Positions 1-6,814 of a stretch of DNA of 9,369 bases are shown one piece after another (positions within the stretch are counted from its first letter, which is position 1; the number at the start of each line of letters is the position of its first letter). A program made the position numbers and the translations under genes. The DNA lies in the NCBI GenBank assembly GCA_017853235.1, contig JAFMJX010000060.1:1-9369 (forward strand), read 5' to 3'. The notes below the pieces were generated by a model. The model did no database searches, had not been told where the DNA came from, and worked only from the letters and a program-made list of their open reading frames with translations. This stretch comes from Chitinophagaceae bacterium (GTDB lineage Bacteria > Bacteroidota > Bacteroidia > Chitinophagales > Chitinophagaceae).

Positions 1-1
1 A

Positions 2-1216
2 AGTAAATTTATTCCATTAACCAAAGAAAGCATTGAGGACAATCATTTTCAAGGCTCCAAGGATGTGTTGACCATTTATTATCATGATAAACCAAACAGT
101 GATTTATTAATGGGTAAGGGTTTGGTGATTGGAGGCAGTCATCAAGTGCATCCAATCAAAGAGGACATTCAATATGGAGATTTAAGTGCTGTATTATTAC
201 AAAATTCACCATTCTGGTCCAGTTTTATAAGAACCCCCGAATTGTCCATTGCGCTCATGGATGAATGGGAATCTAAAATTGAAAGCTTAGCGCAAAGCAC
301 TATGAACGAAAATGTAACTTCCATTGCTGGCGTACCAACTTGGACTTTAGTTTTATTGAAGCGCATTTTAGAAATTTCGGGAAAACAAAACATTAAAGAA
401 GTATGGCCCCAATTTGAATTATATATTCATGGAGGTGTTTCCTTTACACCTTACAAAGAACAGTTTCAAAAAATAATTGGTGGCGCATGTAACTATCTAG
501 AAATATACAATGCTAGTGAAGGATTTTTTGCAGCACAAGACAGGGTTGAAGAAGAAGGTATGTTGTTATTTTTAAATCATGGAATTTTTTATGAATTCAT
601 GCCAATAGAAGAATATGGAAAAGAGTTTCCTACCACTTATGGATTGAATAAAGTAACACTTGGAAAAAACTACGCTATTGTGATTAGTACAAATGGAGGC
701 CTATGGAGATATTTAGTGGGAGACACTGTTCAATTTGTTAGTTTAGCGCCTTATCGAATTAAAGTATCGGGAAGACTTAAACAATATATCAATGCCTTTG
801 GAGAAGAATTAATTGCAGACAATAGTGACCAAGCCATCGCCGCTACCTGCAAGGCTTTTGGAGTAAGCATTAAAGAATATACTGCAGCGCCAGTATACAT
901 GTCTGATGAAAATACAGGAGCACATGAATGGTTCATTGAGTTTGACAAAATGCCAAATGATTTGAAAGCATTTACAAACACATTAGACGAAAACTTAAAA
1001 GCAGTAAATAGTGATTATGAAGCCAAGAGACATAAAGACATTGCTTTAAGATTACCACAAATAACTGCAGTCGTTCCAGGATGTTTTCATGAATGGTTAA
1101 AACGTAAAGGGAAATTAGGAGGACAACATAAAGTACCGCGATTGTCCAACGATCGAAAATACATAGAGGAGATAAAAATGATTCACGAGGAGTTGCTTCA
1201 GGCCAAGCATAATTAA
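2..1216 (+). CDS. GH3 auxin-responsive promoter family protein (acyl-adenylate/amido synthetase fold), 5' truncated
   Basis: This is the C-terminal 404 residues of a GH3-family protein; the frame is already open at the first complete codon (SKFIPLTKES...), so the true start lies upstream of the window. A GTG at 65 is only an internal Val codon. Family members are about 500 residues, so roughly 100 are missing, including the first ATP-binding motif, which normally sits just before the SKFIP stretch. Visible are the YNASEG motif (about residues 169-174 of the fragment), the LWRYLVGDT nucleotide-binding motif (nt 701-727) and the SGRLKQYINAFGEEL hinge region. Plant GH3 enzymes adenylate acyl acids such as auxin or jasmonate and join them to amino acids. 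Bacterial members keep the fold, but their substrates are mostly unknown, so the reaction here is inferred only at family level. It ends 34 bp before fabG on the same strand. The family call is firm; the substrate is not. Confidence 0.9.
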   Translation, partial: SKFIPLTKESIEDNHFQGSKDVLTIYYHDKPNSDLLMGKGLVIGGSHQVHPIKEDIQYGDLSAVLLQNSPFWSSFIRTPELSIALMDEWESKIESLAQSTMNENVTSIAGVPTWTLVLLKRILEISGKQNIKEVWPQFELYIHGGVSFTPYKEQFQKIIGGACNYLEIYNASEGFFAAQDRVEEEGMLLFLNHGIFYEFMPIEEYGKEFPTTYGLNKVTLGKNYAIVISTNGGLWRYLVGDTVQFVSLAPYRIKVSGRLKQYINAFGEELIADNSDQAIAATCKAFGVSIKEYTAAPVYMSDENTGAHEWFIEFDKMPNDLKAFTNTLDENLKAVNSDYEAKRHKDIALRLPQITAVVPGCFHEWLKRKGKLGGQHKVPRLSNDRKYIEEIKMIHEELLQAKHN

Positions 1217-1217
1217 T

Positions 1218-1225
1218 TATATTTG
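1218..1225 (+). promoter_or_regulatory. Candidate -7 element (TATATTTG) upstream of fabG
   Basis: TATATTTG matches the Bacteroidota -7 consensus TAnnTTTG and would place transcription start near 1232, about 19 nt before the fabG ATG. A possible -33 partner, GTTG at 1192-1195, is spaced 22 bp away, longer than usual, so the promoter is only plausible. fabG may also be read through from the GH3 gene. Confidence 0.35.
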
Positions 1226-1250
1226 CAATATTGTTTTAAATAATACGACT

Positions 1251-2006
1251 ATGAAATTACTACAAGGAAAAGTGGCCATTGTAACTGGGGCAGCAAGAGG
1301 AATTGGTGCTGCTATCGCATTAAAGTTAGCCGAACAAGGGGCGGATATTGCTTTTACCTATGTAAGTGAAGGCAGTGCGGAGAAAGCTGCAGCACTTGAA
1401 ACAGAAATTAAAAAATTAGGCGTCAACGCTAAGGGTTATAAAACTAATGCAGCCGATTTTGCTGCTTGTGAAGCATTTGTATCAAATGTATTAACCGATT
1501 TTAGCACCATAGATATTTGTGTGAACAATGCTGGTATTTCAAAAGATAATTTATTGTTACGCATGACTGCAGAACAATGGGATGAAGTAATGGATACGAA
1601 TTTAAAAAGCGTATTTAATATGACAAAGCAAGTAATTCGTCCCATGATGAAAGCAAAATCCGGTAGCATTATTAATATGAGTTCTATCATTGGAATTCGT
1701 GGAAATGCAGGACAATCAAGCTATGCGGCAAGTAAAGCAGGCATTATTGGTTTCACAAAATCTATAGCGCTTGAATTAGGTAGTCGCAATATTAGATGCA
1801 ATGCCATTGCACCAGGTTTCATCGAAACCGATATGACACATTATTTAAATGAAGGAGAAGCGGGTAAAGCATTCTTGGAAAAAATTCCTTTGGGAAGATT
1901 TGGTAAGGCGGAAGAAATTGCAAACACCACTTTATTTTTGGCAAGTGAATTAAGCAGTTATGTTACAGGACAAGTGATAAGCGCTTGTGGTGGATTGAAT
2001 ATTTAA
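1251..2006 (+). CDS. fabG: 3-oxoacyl-[acyl-carrier-protein] reductase FabG
   Basis: FabG performs the NADPH-dependent reduction of 3-oxoacyl-ACP to 3-hydroxyacyl-ACP in the type II fatty acid elongation cycle in the cytoplasm. The 251-residue length is normal for the family. It is a classical short-chain dehydrogenase: cofactor motif TGAARGIG at residues 12-19, NNAG at 92-95, and a catalytic tetrad N117, S145, Y158, K162 (YAASK), followed by the APGFIETDM loop near 188. The KLLQGKVAIVTGAARGIG opening resembles Bacteroidota housekeeping FabG proteins. The C-terminus reads ACGGLNI, with Cys where many FabG proteins have Asp before the GG pair; this is a small deviation outside the active site. 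No Shine-Dalgarno sequence precedes the ATG. It lies 34 bp after the GH3 gene and converges on adk with 9 bp between stops. Other SDR reductases look alike, so the FabG name rests on overall similarity. Confidence 0.9.
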   Translation: MKLLQGKVAIVTGAARGIGAAIALKLAEQGADIAFTYVSEGSAEKAAALETEIKKLGVNAKGYKTNAADFAACEAFVSNVLTDFSTIDICVNNAGISKDNLLLRMTAEQWDEVMDTNLKSVFNMTKQVIRPMMKAKSGSIINMSSIIGIRGNAGQSSYAASKAGIIGFTKSIALELGSRNIRCNAIAPGFIETDMTHYLNEGEAGKAFLEKIPLGRFGKAEEIANTTLFLASELSSYVTGQVISACGGLNI

Positions 2007-2022
2007 TTCAATGAATTAAATA
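2000..2022. repeat. Perfect 23-bp palindrome spanning both stop codons of fabG and adk
   Basis: The left arm TATTTAATTCA (2000-2010) and right arm TGAATTAAATA (2012-2022) are exact reverse complements around the central A at 2011. The fabG TAA (2004-2006) and the adk stop (2016-2018 on the minus strand) occupy mirror positions, so both genes end in ATT TAA TTCA, that is Ile-stop. As RNA it could fold into a stem of about 10 bp with a 3-nt loop from either strand. A second, overlapping inverted repeat (ATTGAAT 1994-2000, ATTCAAT 2006-2012) is also present. It may act as a bidirectional transcript end, although it is pure AT-rich stem with no adjacent U-tract, so termination is an inference. 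Confidence 0.6.
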
Positions 2023-2591
2023 CGCGCATCAATTTCTTTTTTCAAATCGGCATAAATACTTTCTACCGTTCCCTCGCCTTTAATATTTACGACTTTATTG
2101 AATTGTGCATAGTAGGTAGCCACCGCAGTAGTTTTATCATGGTATTCTTGAATACGTGCACGAATCACTGTTTCGTTGGTGTCATCACTTCTGCCCGAAG
2201 TAGCGCCACGGCCTAATAATCTTTTCACTAATTCTTCCTCACTAACTTCTAAAGCCAACACAACATTTATTTCACTTGATTTTTCTTTTAATAAAGCATC
2301 TAATGCAACGCATTGTGCTGTGGTACGAGGAAAACCATCAAATAAAAAACCTTTTGCTTCTGGATGAGCATCTATAAAGTTACCCACCATACCAATCACC
2401 ACCGCATCTGGCACTAATTGTCCTTGATCCATCAATCTTTTTGCTTCTAATCCTAAAGTGGTTTGATTGGCAATTTCTGTTCTCAATAAATTTCCAGTAG
2501 AAAGATGTTGTAAACCATTTGCGGCGATAATATTTTCACTTTGTGTTCCTTTTCCGCTACCCGGAGGTCCAAATAAAATTAAATTAAACAT
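2016..2591 (-). CDS. adk: Adenylate kinase
   Basis: Adk catalyses ATP + AMP to 2 ADP, balancing adenine nucleotides in the cytoplasm. The 191-residue product begins MFNLILFGPPGSGKGTQ, a P-loop at residues 8-16. It continues with the AMP-binding segment LSTGNLLR (30-37), DGFPRT (85-90), and the LID-region arginines in GRGATSGRSDD (127-137) and the following VIRAR. The LID is the short form without the zinc-finger-like insertion, which accounts for a length below that of E. coli Adk (about 214) and is usual in Bacteroidota. The ATG at 2591 sits immediately before the conserved first strand, so the start is secure. It converges on fabG, diverges from msrB, and has a TATCTTTG element 22 nt upstream. 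Confidence 0.96.
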   Translation of the reverse strand: MFNLILFGPPGSGKGTQSENIIAANGLQHLSTGNLLRTEIANQTTLGLEAKRLMDQGQLVPDAVVIGMVGNFIDAHPEAKGFLFDGFPRTTAQCVALDALLKEKSSEINVVLALEVSEEELVKRLLGRGATSGRSDDTNETVIRARIQEYHDKTTAVATYYAQFNKVVNIKGEGTVESIYADLKKEIDARI

Positions 2592-2612
2592 GCTGATTGA
2601 TTAGAGTGCTGT

Positions 2613-2620
2613 CAAAGATA
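2613..2620 (-). promoter_or_regulatory. Candidate -7 element (TATCTTTG) of the adk promoter
   Basis: On the minus strand this reads TATCTTTG, an exact match to TAnnTTTG. It would give a transcription start near 2607 and a leader of about 15 nt before the adk ATG. I see no TTTG -33 element at the expected spacing, so confidence is moderate. Confidence 0.45.
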
Positions 2621-2631
2621 CGCAACTAGCC

Positions 2632-2639
2632 TAAATTTG
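2632..2639 (+). promoter_or_regulatory. Candidate -7 element (TAAATTTG) of the msrB promoter
   Basis: TAAATTTG is an exact match to TAnnTTTG on the plus strand, only 11 bp from the adk element on the opposite strand. It predicts a transcription start near 2646, about 68 nt before the chosen msrB ATG (2714) or 32 nt before the alternative ATG at 2678. No clear -33 TTTG is seen. Confidence 0.4.
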
Positions 2640-2713
2640 TGAGGAAAGACGCTCAGAAAATTGAACAATTTATCTGAATGCTTGTTAGTATTTTTACAAC
2701 AGCAATTCATAAG

Positions 2714-3250
2714 ATGTACAAATTATTACTCATAGCACTTTTGGTAAGTCAAACAGCATGTTCTCAAACAGGATCTGCTTCCCAACAAAAATTAGCTGAT
2801 ACTCAAAAATCTATCCCTATGTCAACGAGCAAAAACACCTACTATTCAAAAACAAATAAGGAAAAACTGGTTTTACCAGATAGTGTTTGGAAGCAAGTGT
2901 TATCGCCAGAAGTATATTATATCGCAAGAGAAAAGGGAACCGAACGTCCTTTTACCAGTCCTTTTGAAACTTCAAAAGAGATTGGAACCTATCATTGTGC
3001 CGCATGCGGAAATCCTTTGTTTAAAAGCGATACTAAATTTGATAGTGGTTGTGGATGGCCTAGTTTTTTTGATCCTATTTCTAAGGGAGCTATTATTTAC
3101 ACCCCAGATCATTCTCACGGAATGGATCGCACCGAAGTACAATGTGGAAAATGTAAAGCACATTTAGGACATGTTTTTGAAGACGGACCCAAGCCCACCG
3201 GATTGCGCTATTGCATTAATGGCGTAGTCTTAGATTTTGAAAAGAAATAA
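2714..3250 (+). CDS. msrB: Peptide-methionine (R)-S-oxide reductase MsrB, exported, probable lipoprotein
   Basis: MsrB reduces methionine-R-sulfoxide in proteins back to methionine. With the start at 2714 the product has 178 residues: a signal sequence MYKLLLIALLVSQTAC with a putative lipid-modified Cys16 (the -3 residue is Gln, so the lipobox is not classical), a polar linker to about residue 40, then a complete MsrB domain. Zinc ligands are C95/C98 (CAAC) and C144/C147 (CGKC). The catalytic Cys is C167 in RYCING, and C113 in SGCGWPSF is the likely resolving Cys. An in-frame ATG at 2678 would add 12 residues before the signal; I prefer 2714 because it gives a compact signal peptide. The enzyme should act in the periplasm, repairing oxidised envelope proteins. 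No MsrA is visible nearby. Its 3' end overlaps the convergent membrane-protein gene by 43 bp, including the catalytic Cys codon. Confidence 0.93.
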   Translation: MYKLLLIALLVSQTACSQTGSASQQKLADTQKSIPMSTSKNTYYSKTNKEKLVLPDSVWKQVLSPEVYYIAREKGTERPFTSPFETSKEIGTYHCAACGNPLFKSDTKFDSGCGWPSFFDPISKGAIIYTPDHSHGMDRTEVQCGKCKAHLGHVFEDGPKPTGLRYCINGVVLDFEKK

Positions 3251-4470
3251 TACATCGCATACAAAGTAATAAAAACGCCCACCAAAGAAAGTATCATCAC
3301 ACTTTGGGAAAAAAACTGTGTCCATTTAAGTTGCACTTTCATGCCTTCTTTAAATAACATGACACCAACGCTTCCTACATAACCTACGGAATCGGCGAGG
3401 TAAATAAAGAAGCCCACATTACCTTTCATTGAAAAAGCTGCAATTAATCGATCAAAGAAAATTGAGTTGAAAGGAATATATACCAAATACAAACCCAAGC
3501 CCACCCATAGCATCCACCAAAATGGAGCAAGCAATTGATGTGTAAAACAATAAGTACTTGTGCCAGCGATCATGAAACCAAACAAAATAAAAACATGCGC
3601 TACCATGAGTGCTTTAAAACTATTTTTTAAAACCACCACAGCACCCATTAATATTAAAATAAAAATAGTAATGGGGATTTCGGTTTGTGAAAATACTTCT
3701 GGCTTGGAGCCGTAGCCCATTTCCTTCCACATATCTGCCGAAAAATTATCTCGAATATCACGAAAAATAGTAGCAAATAAATATATCGCTACAAACGCAA
3801 TGATACCTGGTAAATATTGTAACAATAAGGAAGTGCGATCAGCGGCAGTCATAGGTATACGTTGCGCGCGAAGTAATTCATCTTCTGGCGTAGGCGGTGG
3901 TACCTTTTCTAAACCATACACACAAATAATTAAAGGCAATGCAAAAACCAAACCAGTACAAAACGGAACCCAAAATTCAGAAATATGAAATTGTAACATT
4001 AACCAACCTCCCACCGATTTTACCCAACCTGCCGAAAAAATAAAACTCACCGCCAACGCCGCTCCAATAAAGTCTGTACTTTTTCTTCCTTCAACATAGG
4101 AAAAAACTACACCCCATAACATTCCTAAAGGAAAACCATTCATAAATAAAAACAGCACATTATAAGGAGCTGGCACTACTGCAAATAATAACCATGCGGC
4201 CCAAGCAATGCCCGTTAATACAAAAATAATTTTATAACGATTTACCTTTTGCATTCCCGAAATAAATCGGATACCATAAAATTTAGCTAATAAATAACCC
4301 AACATTTGACTAATTACAAGTGCTGTCTTATAAGCAATAGGCCCAAAAGTCATTCCATCAAAAGTGCACACTGTAAATGATTTTCGAAAACCAAAAACAA
4401 ACACATAGGTCCCAAAGGAAACAAGTGCTGCATACAAAGCAGTGGATTTATCTTTTGAAAGTAATGGCAT
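3208..4470 (-). CDS. DUF5690-like, MFS-like integral membrane protein
   Basis: This is a 420-residue polytopic membrane protein with about twelve hydrophobic segments (roughly 10-28, 45-62, 79-99, 103-122, 134-157, 165-186, 216-236, 265-281, 286-305, 313-333, 352-373, 387-410). That layout is typical of a major facilitator fold. A central hydrophilic loop (187-215) separates two six-helix halves. Distinctive stretches are GFRKSFTV (27-34), YKTALVISQMLGYLLAKFYG (47-66) and FRDIRDNFSADMWKEMGYG (236-254). I associate these from memory with the DUF5690 family of Bacteroidota, whose substrate is unknown to me. Charged residues in the FRDIRDNF loop just after segment 7 may be functional. It is divergent from the glycosyltransferase gene and convergent with msrB, so the neighbourhood gives little hint of its job. 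The stop is TAG. The membrane call is firm, the family name fair, and a transport role is inferred. Confidence 0.82.
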   Translation of the reverse strand: MPLLSKDKSTALYAALVSFGTYVFVFGFRKSFTVCTFDGMTFGPIAYKTALVISQMLGYLLAKFYGIRFISGMQKVNRYKIIFVLTGIAWAAWLLFAVVPAPYNVLFLFMNGFPLGMLWGVVFSYVEGRKSTDFIGAALAVSFIFSAGWVKSVGGWLMLQFHISEFWVPFCTGLVFALPLIICVYGLEKVPPPTPEDELLRAQRIPMTAADRTSLLLQYLPGIIAFVAIYLFATIFRDIRDNFSADMWKEMGYGSKPEVFSQTEIPITIFILILMGAVVVLKNSFKALMVAHVFILFGFMIAGTSTYCFTHQLLAPFWWMLWVGLGLYLVYIPFNSIFFDRLIAAFSMKGNVGFFIYLADSVGYVGSVGVMLFKEGMKVQLKWTQFFSQSVMILSLVGVFITLYAMYYFFSKSKTTPLMQ

Positions 4471-4505
4471 GCATACAAAGTTTAATGTGGCTTGATTCGT
4501 TTTAC

Positions 4506-4513
4506 CAAATTTA
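4506..4513 (-). promoter_or_regulatory. Candidate -7 element (TAAATTTG) upstream of the DUF5690-like gene
   Basis: Read on the minus strand this is TAAATTTG, an exact match to TAnnTTTG, giving a predicted start near 4499 and a leader of about 30 nt before the ATG at 4470. An ATTG on the same strand at 4529-4532 is 15 bp upstream, shorter than ideal. In the same 82-bp divergent gap the plus strand carries only an imperfect TAAATTAG (4539-4546), which would make the glycosyltransferase message nearly leaderless. Confidence 0.4.
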
Positions 4514-4552
4514 CGTTTTATACATGTACAATAATGCCTAAATTAGTGCTTT

Positions 4553-5662
4553 ATGAAAAGAGGCAATATTTGTATTTCTCCCATTGATTGGGGATTGGGA
4601 CACGCTACTAGGTGCATTCCACTTATACAAAGCTTGCAACAATTGGGCTACACGATCTATATCGCCACCGAGGGGCATCATGAAGTAATTTTAAAAGAGT
4701 CCATTCCAGGTGCACATTTTTTAAAACTTAGGGGGTACCGAATTAAATATTCTCAAAATAAAAACTGGTTTATTATTGCGATGTTATTGCAAATACCTCA
4801 AATTATTTTTAGTGTGTTGTATGAATATTTTTGGTTAAAAGAAAAAGCAAAAAAAATACATTTTGATTTGATTATTTCAGATAATCGCTTTGGATTTTAT
4901 CATAAAAAAATTACTTCTGTTTTTATTACGCATCAACTTAACCTACAAACTCCTTTTGCTTGGTCCACTTTATGGTTTCAACAATTACAATATTATTGGT
5001 ATCAAAAATTTAAAGCCGTTTGGGTTCCCGATATCCAACAAGACAAAGGATTGGCGGGAATTTTATCACACCCCACCAAACTACCCTCGACACCTGTATG
5101 GTATATGGGTTGCTTATCGCGATTACATCAAAATAGTAGTAACGGCTCGAATTTTAGTTATTATGCAACAACTTCAAAGCCTATTGAATTTTTAGGCATC
5201 GTATCGGGACCCGAACCTCAACGAAGTGTGTTTGAAAAACTACTTTGGGAGCAAGGTAAAAAAACGGGCAAATCTTTTGTGGTGGTTGGCGGCACTCCAT
5301 TACACCCCAAACAGGAACAGTATGAAAACGGTATTTTATACAGTCATTTATCGGCCAAGGATTTAACCAGTCAAATTCAACAAGCCAAATACATTATTTG
5401 TCGTGGAGGATACACTAGTTTAATGGAACTCATTCCTTTTAAGAAAAAATTAATTTTAGTGCCCACCCCTGGTCAAACTGAACAAGAATATTTAGGCCAA
5501 TTGTGGCAGCAAAAAAATTGGGCGATTTGTTTAGATCAAAATAATTTTAATATAAATGATGTGATCACCACGGCGAGTGGTTTTTTATTGAGCAGTCCTC
5601 CATTTGAGGAAATGAGCCAAGAAGCATTAATAATGCAACTAAAGAAACTATCTTTATACTAA
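4553..5662 (+). CDS. Predicted GT-B glycosyltransferase (MurG-like, GT28 C-terminal domain)
   Basis: The 369-residue protein has a two-domain GT-B layout. The N-terminal domain opens with strand ICISPIDWGLGHATR (6-20), whose GLGHATR loop corresponds to the glycine-rich GxGH loop of MurG-type enzymes. A hydrophobic, aromatic patch (72-94) probably lies on the membrane surface, as expected for a lipid-linked acceptor. The C-terminal domain shows SFVVVGGTP (241-249), CRGGYTSLMELI (283-294) and PTPGQTEQEYLG (304-315), matching the sugar-nucleotide-binding signature of GT28 C-terminal domains. It is not MurG itself: the sequence lacks the usual MurG N-terminal GGTGGH motif. The donor and acceptor cannot be read from sequence; an envelope glycolipid or glycan is the likely class. 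The stop codon overlaps the mnmH start by one base (TAATG), so the two are probably translationally coupled. No Shine-Dalgarno is seen. Confidence 0.82.
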   Translation: MKRGNICISPIDWGLGHATRCIPLIQSLQQLGYTIYIATEGHHEVILKESIPGAHFLKLRGYRIKYSQNKNWFIIAMLLQIPQIIFSVLYEYFWLKEKAKKIHFDLIISDNRFGFYHKKITSVFITHQLNLQTPFAWSTLWFQQLQYYWYQKFKAVWVPDIQQDKGLAGILSHPTKLPSTPVWYMGCLSRLHQNSSNGSNFSYYATTSKPIEFLGIVSGPEPQRSVFEKLLWEQGKKTGKSFVVVGGTPLHPKQEQYENGILYSHLSAKDLTSQIQQAKYIICRGGYTSLMELIPFKKKLILVPTPGQTEQEYLGQLWQQKNWAICLDQNNFNINDVITTASGFLLSSPPFEEMSQEALIMQLKKLSLY

Positions 5663-6750
5663 TGGCGATTCAAAAAATTTCTATCACCGATTTTACACAA
5701 CTTAGGCAAACAAGCTCGCAGGATTCTTATATTATTATTGATGTAAGAAGTCCTGGGGAATATGAACACGCTCATATTCCTGGCGCTTATTCACTTCCTT
5801 TATTTTCCAACGAAGAACGCGCTATAGTTGGTACAACTTATAAAAAGAAGAGTCGTGAAGAAGCCATCAAAGTGGGAATTCCTTTTTTTGCAAAAAAGCA
5901 AATTTCTATGATTGAACAAGTGGAAAATTGGTTGTCTGAAAAAAAGGGTTCCGAAAAAAATTCCCCTACTGTAATAGTTCATTGTTGGAGAGGCGGGATG
6001 CGCAGTGCAGCGGTGGCATGGCTTTTAGATTTATACGGATGTAAGGTGCTGCAATTAGTGGGGGGATACAAAGGATATCGAAATTGGGTATTAGAACAAT
6101 TCGCGATTTCTTATTCATTTAAAGTATTGGGTGGTTATACTGGATCGGGTAAAACAGAAATTCTACATGCCCTATCCATGCAACAAGAAGCTATCGTGGA
6201 CTTAGAAGGTATAGCGCATCATAAGGGTTCTGCGTTTGGTGCACTAGGTCAAACAGCCCAACCTTCACAAGAACATTTTGAAAATGAATTAGCCGAAGTG
6301 TTGTGGCAATTGGTTCAAAAACAAAAAGTGTCTAACAAAAGTCAAAGCATTTGGATAGAAGATGAAAGTCAACGTATAGGAACGGTCATCATTCCTGCTG
6401 AATTATTTAAACAAATGCGCGCAAGTACTTGTTACTTTTTAGAAATTCCATTTGAAGAAAGATTGAATTTTATTGTTGAAAACTATGGTAAATTTGATAT
6501 TAAAAGTTTGCAAGAGGCCACTATTCGAATTCAAAAAAGACTAGGTGGTTTAGAAACCAAAAACACGCTGCAGTTTTTAGAAGAAAAAAACATCAAAGGA
6601 GCTTTTGATATTTTATTAAAATATTATGATCGCTGGTATGCTAAATTTTCACAAGCAACCACGCAACCCAAGCTGAGTGTAGAAAGGGTCGTTTGTGAAA
6701 AAGTAGATGCTTCCCAAAATGCAGCAATATTAATTCGTAGTACACCCTAA
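5662..6750 (+). CDS. mnmH: tRNA 2-selenouridine synthase MnmH (SelU/YbbB)
   Basis: MnmH replaces sulfur with selenium in 2-thiouridine at tRNA wobble position 34 (Lys, Glu and Gln tRNAs), using selenophosphate and passing through a geranylated intermediate. The 362-residue length is normal. The N-terminal rhodanese domain (about 5-145) contains IIIDVRSPGEYEHAHIPGA (24-42) and the active-site loop HCWRGGMRS (107-115) with catalytic Cys108. The C-terminal domain starts with the P-loop LGGYTGSGKT (156-165), followed by DLEGIAHHKGSAFG (180-193) and WIEDES (231-236), all hallmarks of the family. The ATG shares its A with the last base of the upstream TAA stop, indicating coupling to the glycosyltransferase gene. 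Selenium use also needs selenophosphate synthetase (SelD), which is not in this window. Identification is very secure. Confidence 0.96.
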   Translation: MAIQKISITDFTQLRQTSSQDSYIIIDVRSPGEYEHAHIPGAYSLPLFSNEERAIVGTTYKKKSREEAIKVGIPFFAKKQISMIEQVENWLSEKKGSEKNSPTVIVHCWRGGMRSAAVAWLLDLYGCKVLQLVGGYKGYRNWVLEQFAISYSFKVLGGYTGSGKTEILHALSMQQEAIVDLEGIAHHKGSAFGALGQTAQPSQEHFENELAEVLWQLVQKQKVSNKSQSIWIEDESQRIGTVIIPAELFKQMRASTCYFLEIPFEERLNFIVENYGKFDIKSLQEATIRIQKRLGGLETKNTLQFLEEKNIKGAFDILLKYYDRWYAKFSQATTQPKLSVERVVCEKVDASQNAAILIRSTP

Positions 6751-6814
6751 AATTAAGTGATTCAAATAACTTCTATTTTAAATTGGATTAATTATCTTTA
6801 GGGATATCTTTTTT

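Noticed and set aside
1165..1180. GAGGAG followed by an ATG inside the end of the GH3 gene, resembling a strong Shine-Dalgarno start
   Set aside because: The ATG is in the GH3 frame and would give only a 13-residue tail; other genes in the window do not use Shine-Dalgarno sites, so it is chance coding sequence.
2678..2713. Alternative upstream ATG for msrB adding 12 residues
   Set aside because: The added residues make an unusually long region before the hydrophobic core; starting at 2714 gives a compact signal peptide. It is not excluded.
4521..4528. Palindrome TACATGTA in the divergent gap before the glycosyltransferase gene, a possible operator
   Set aside because: It is only 8 bp with no extension or second copy in the gap, which is expected by chance in AT-rich DNA.
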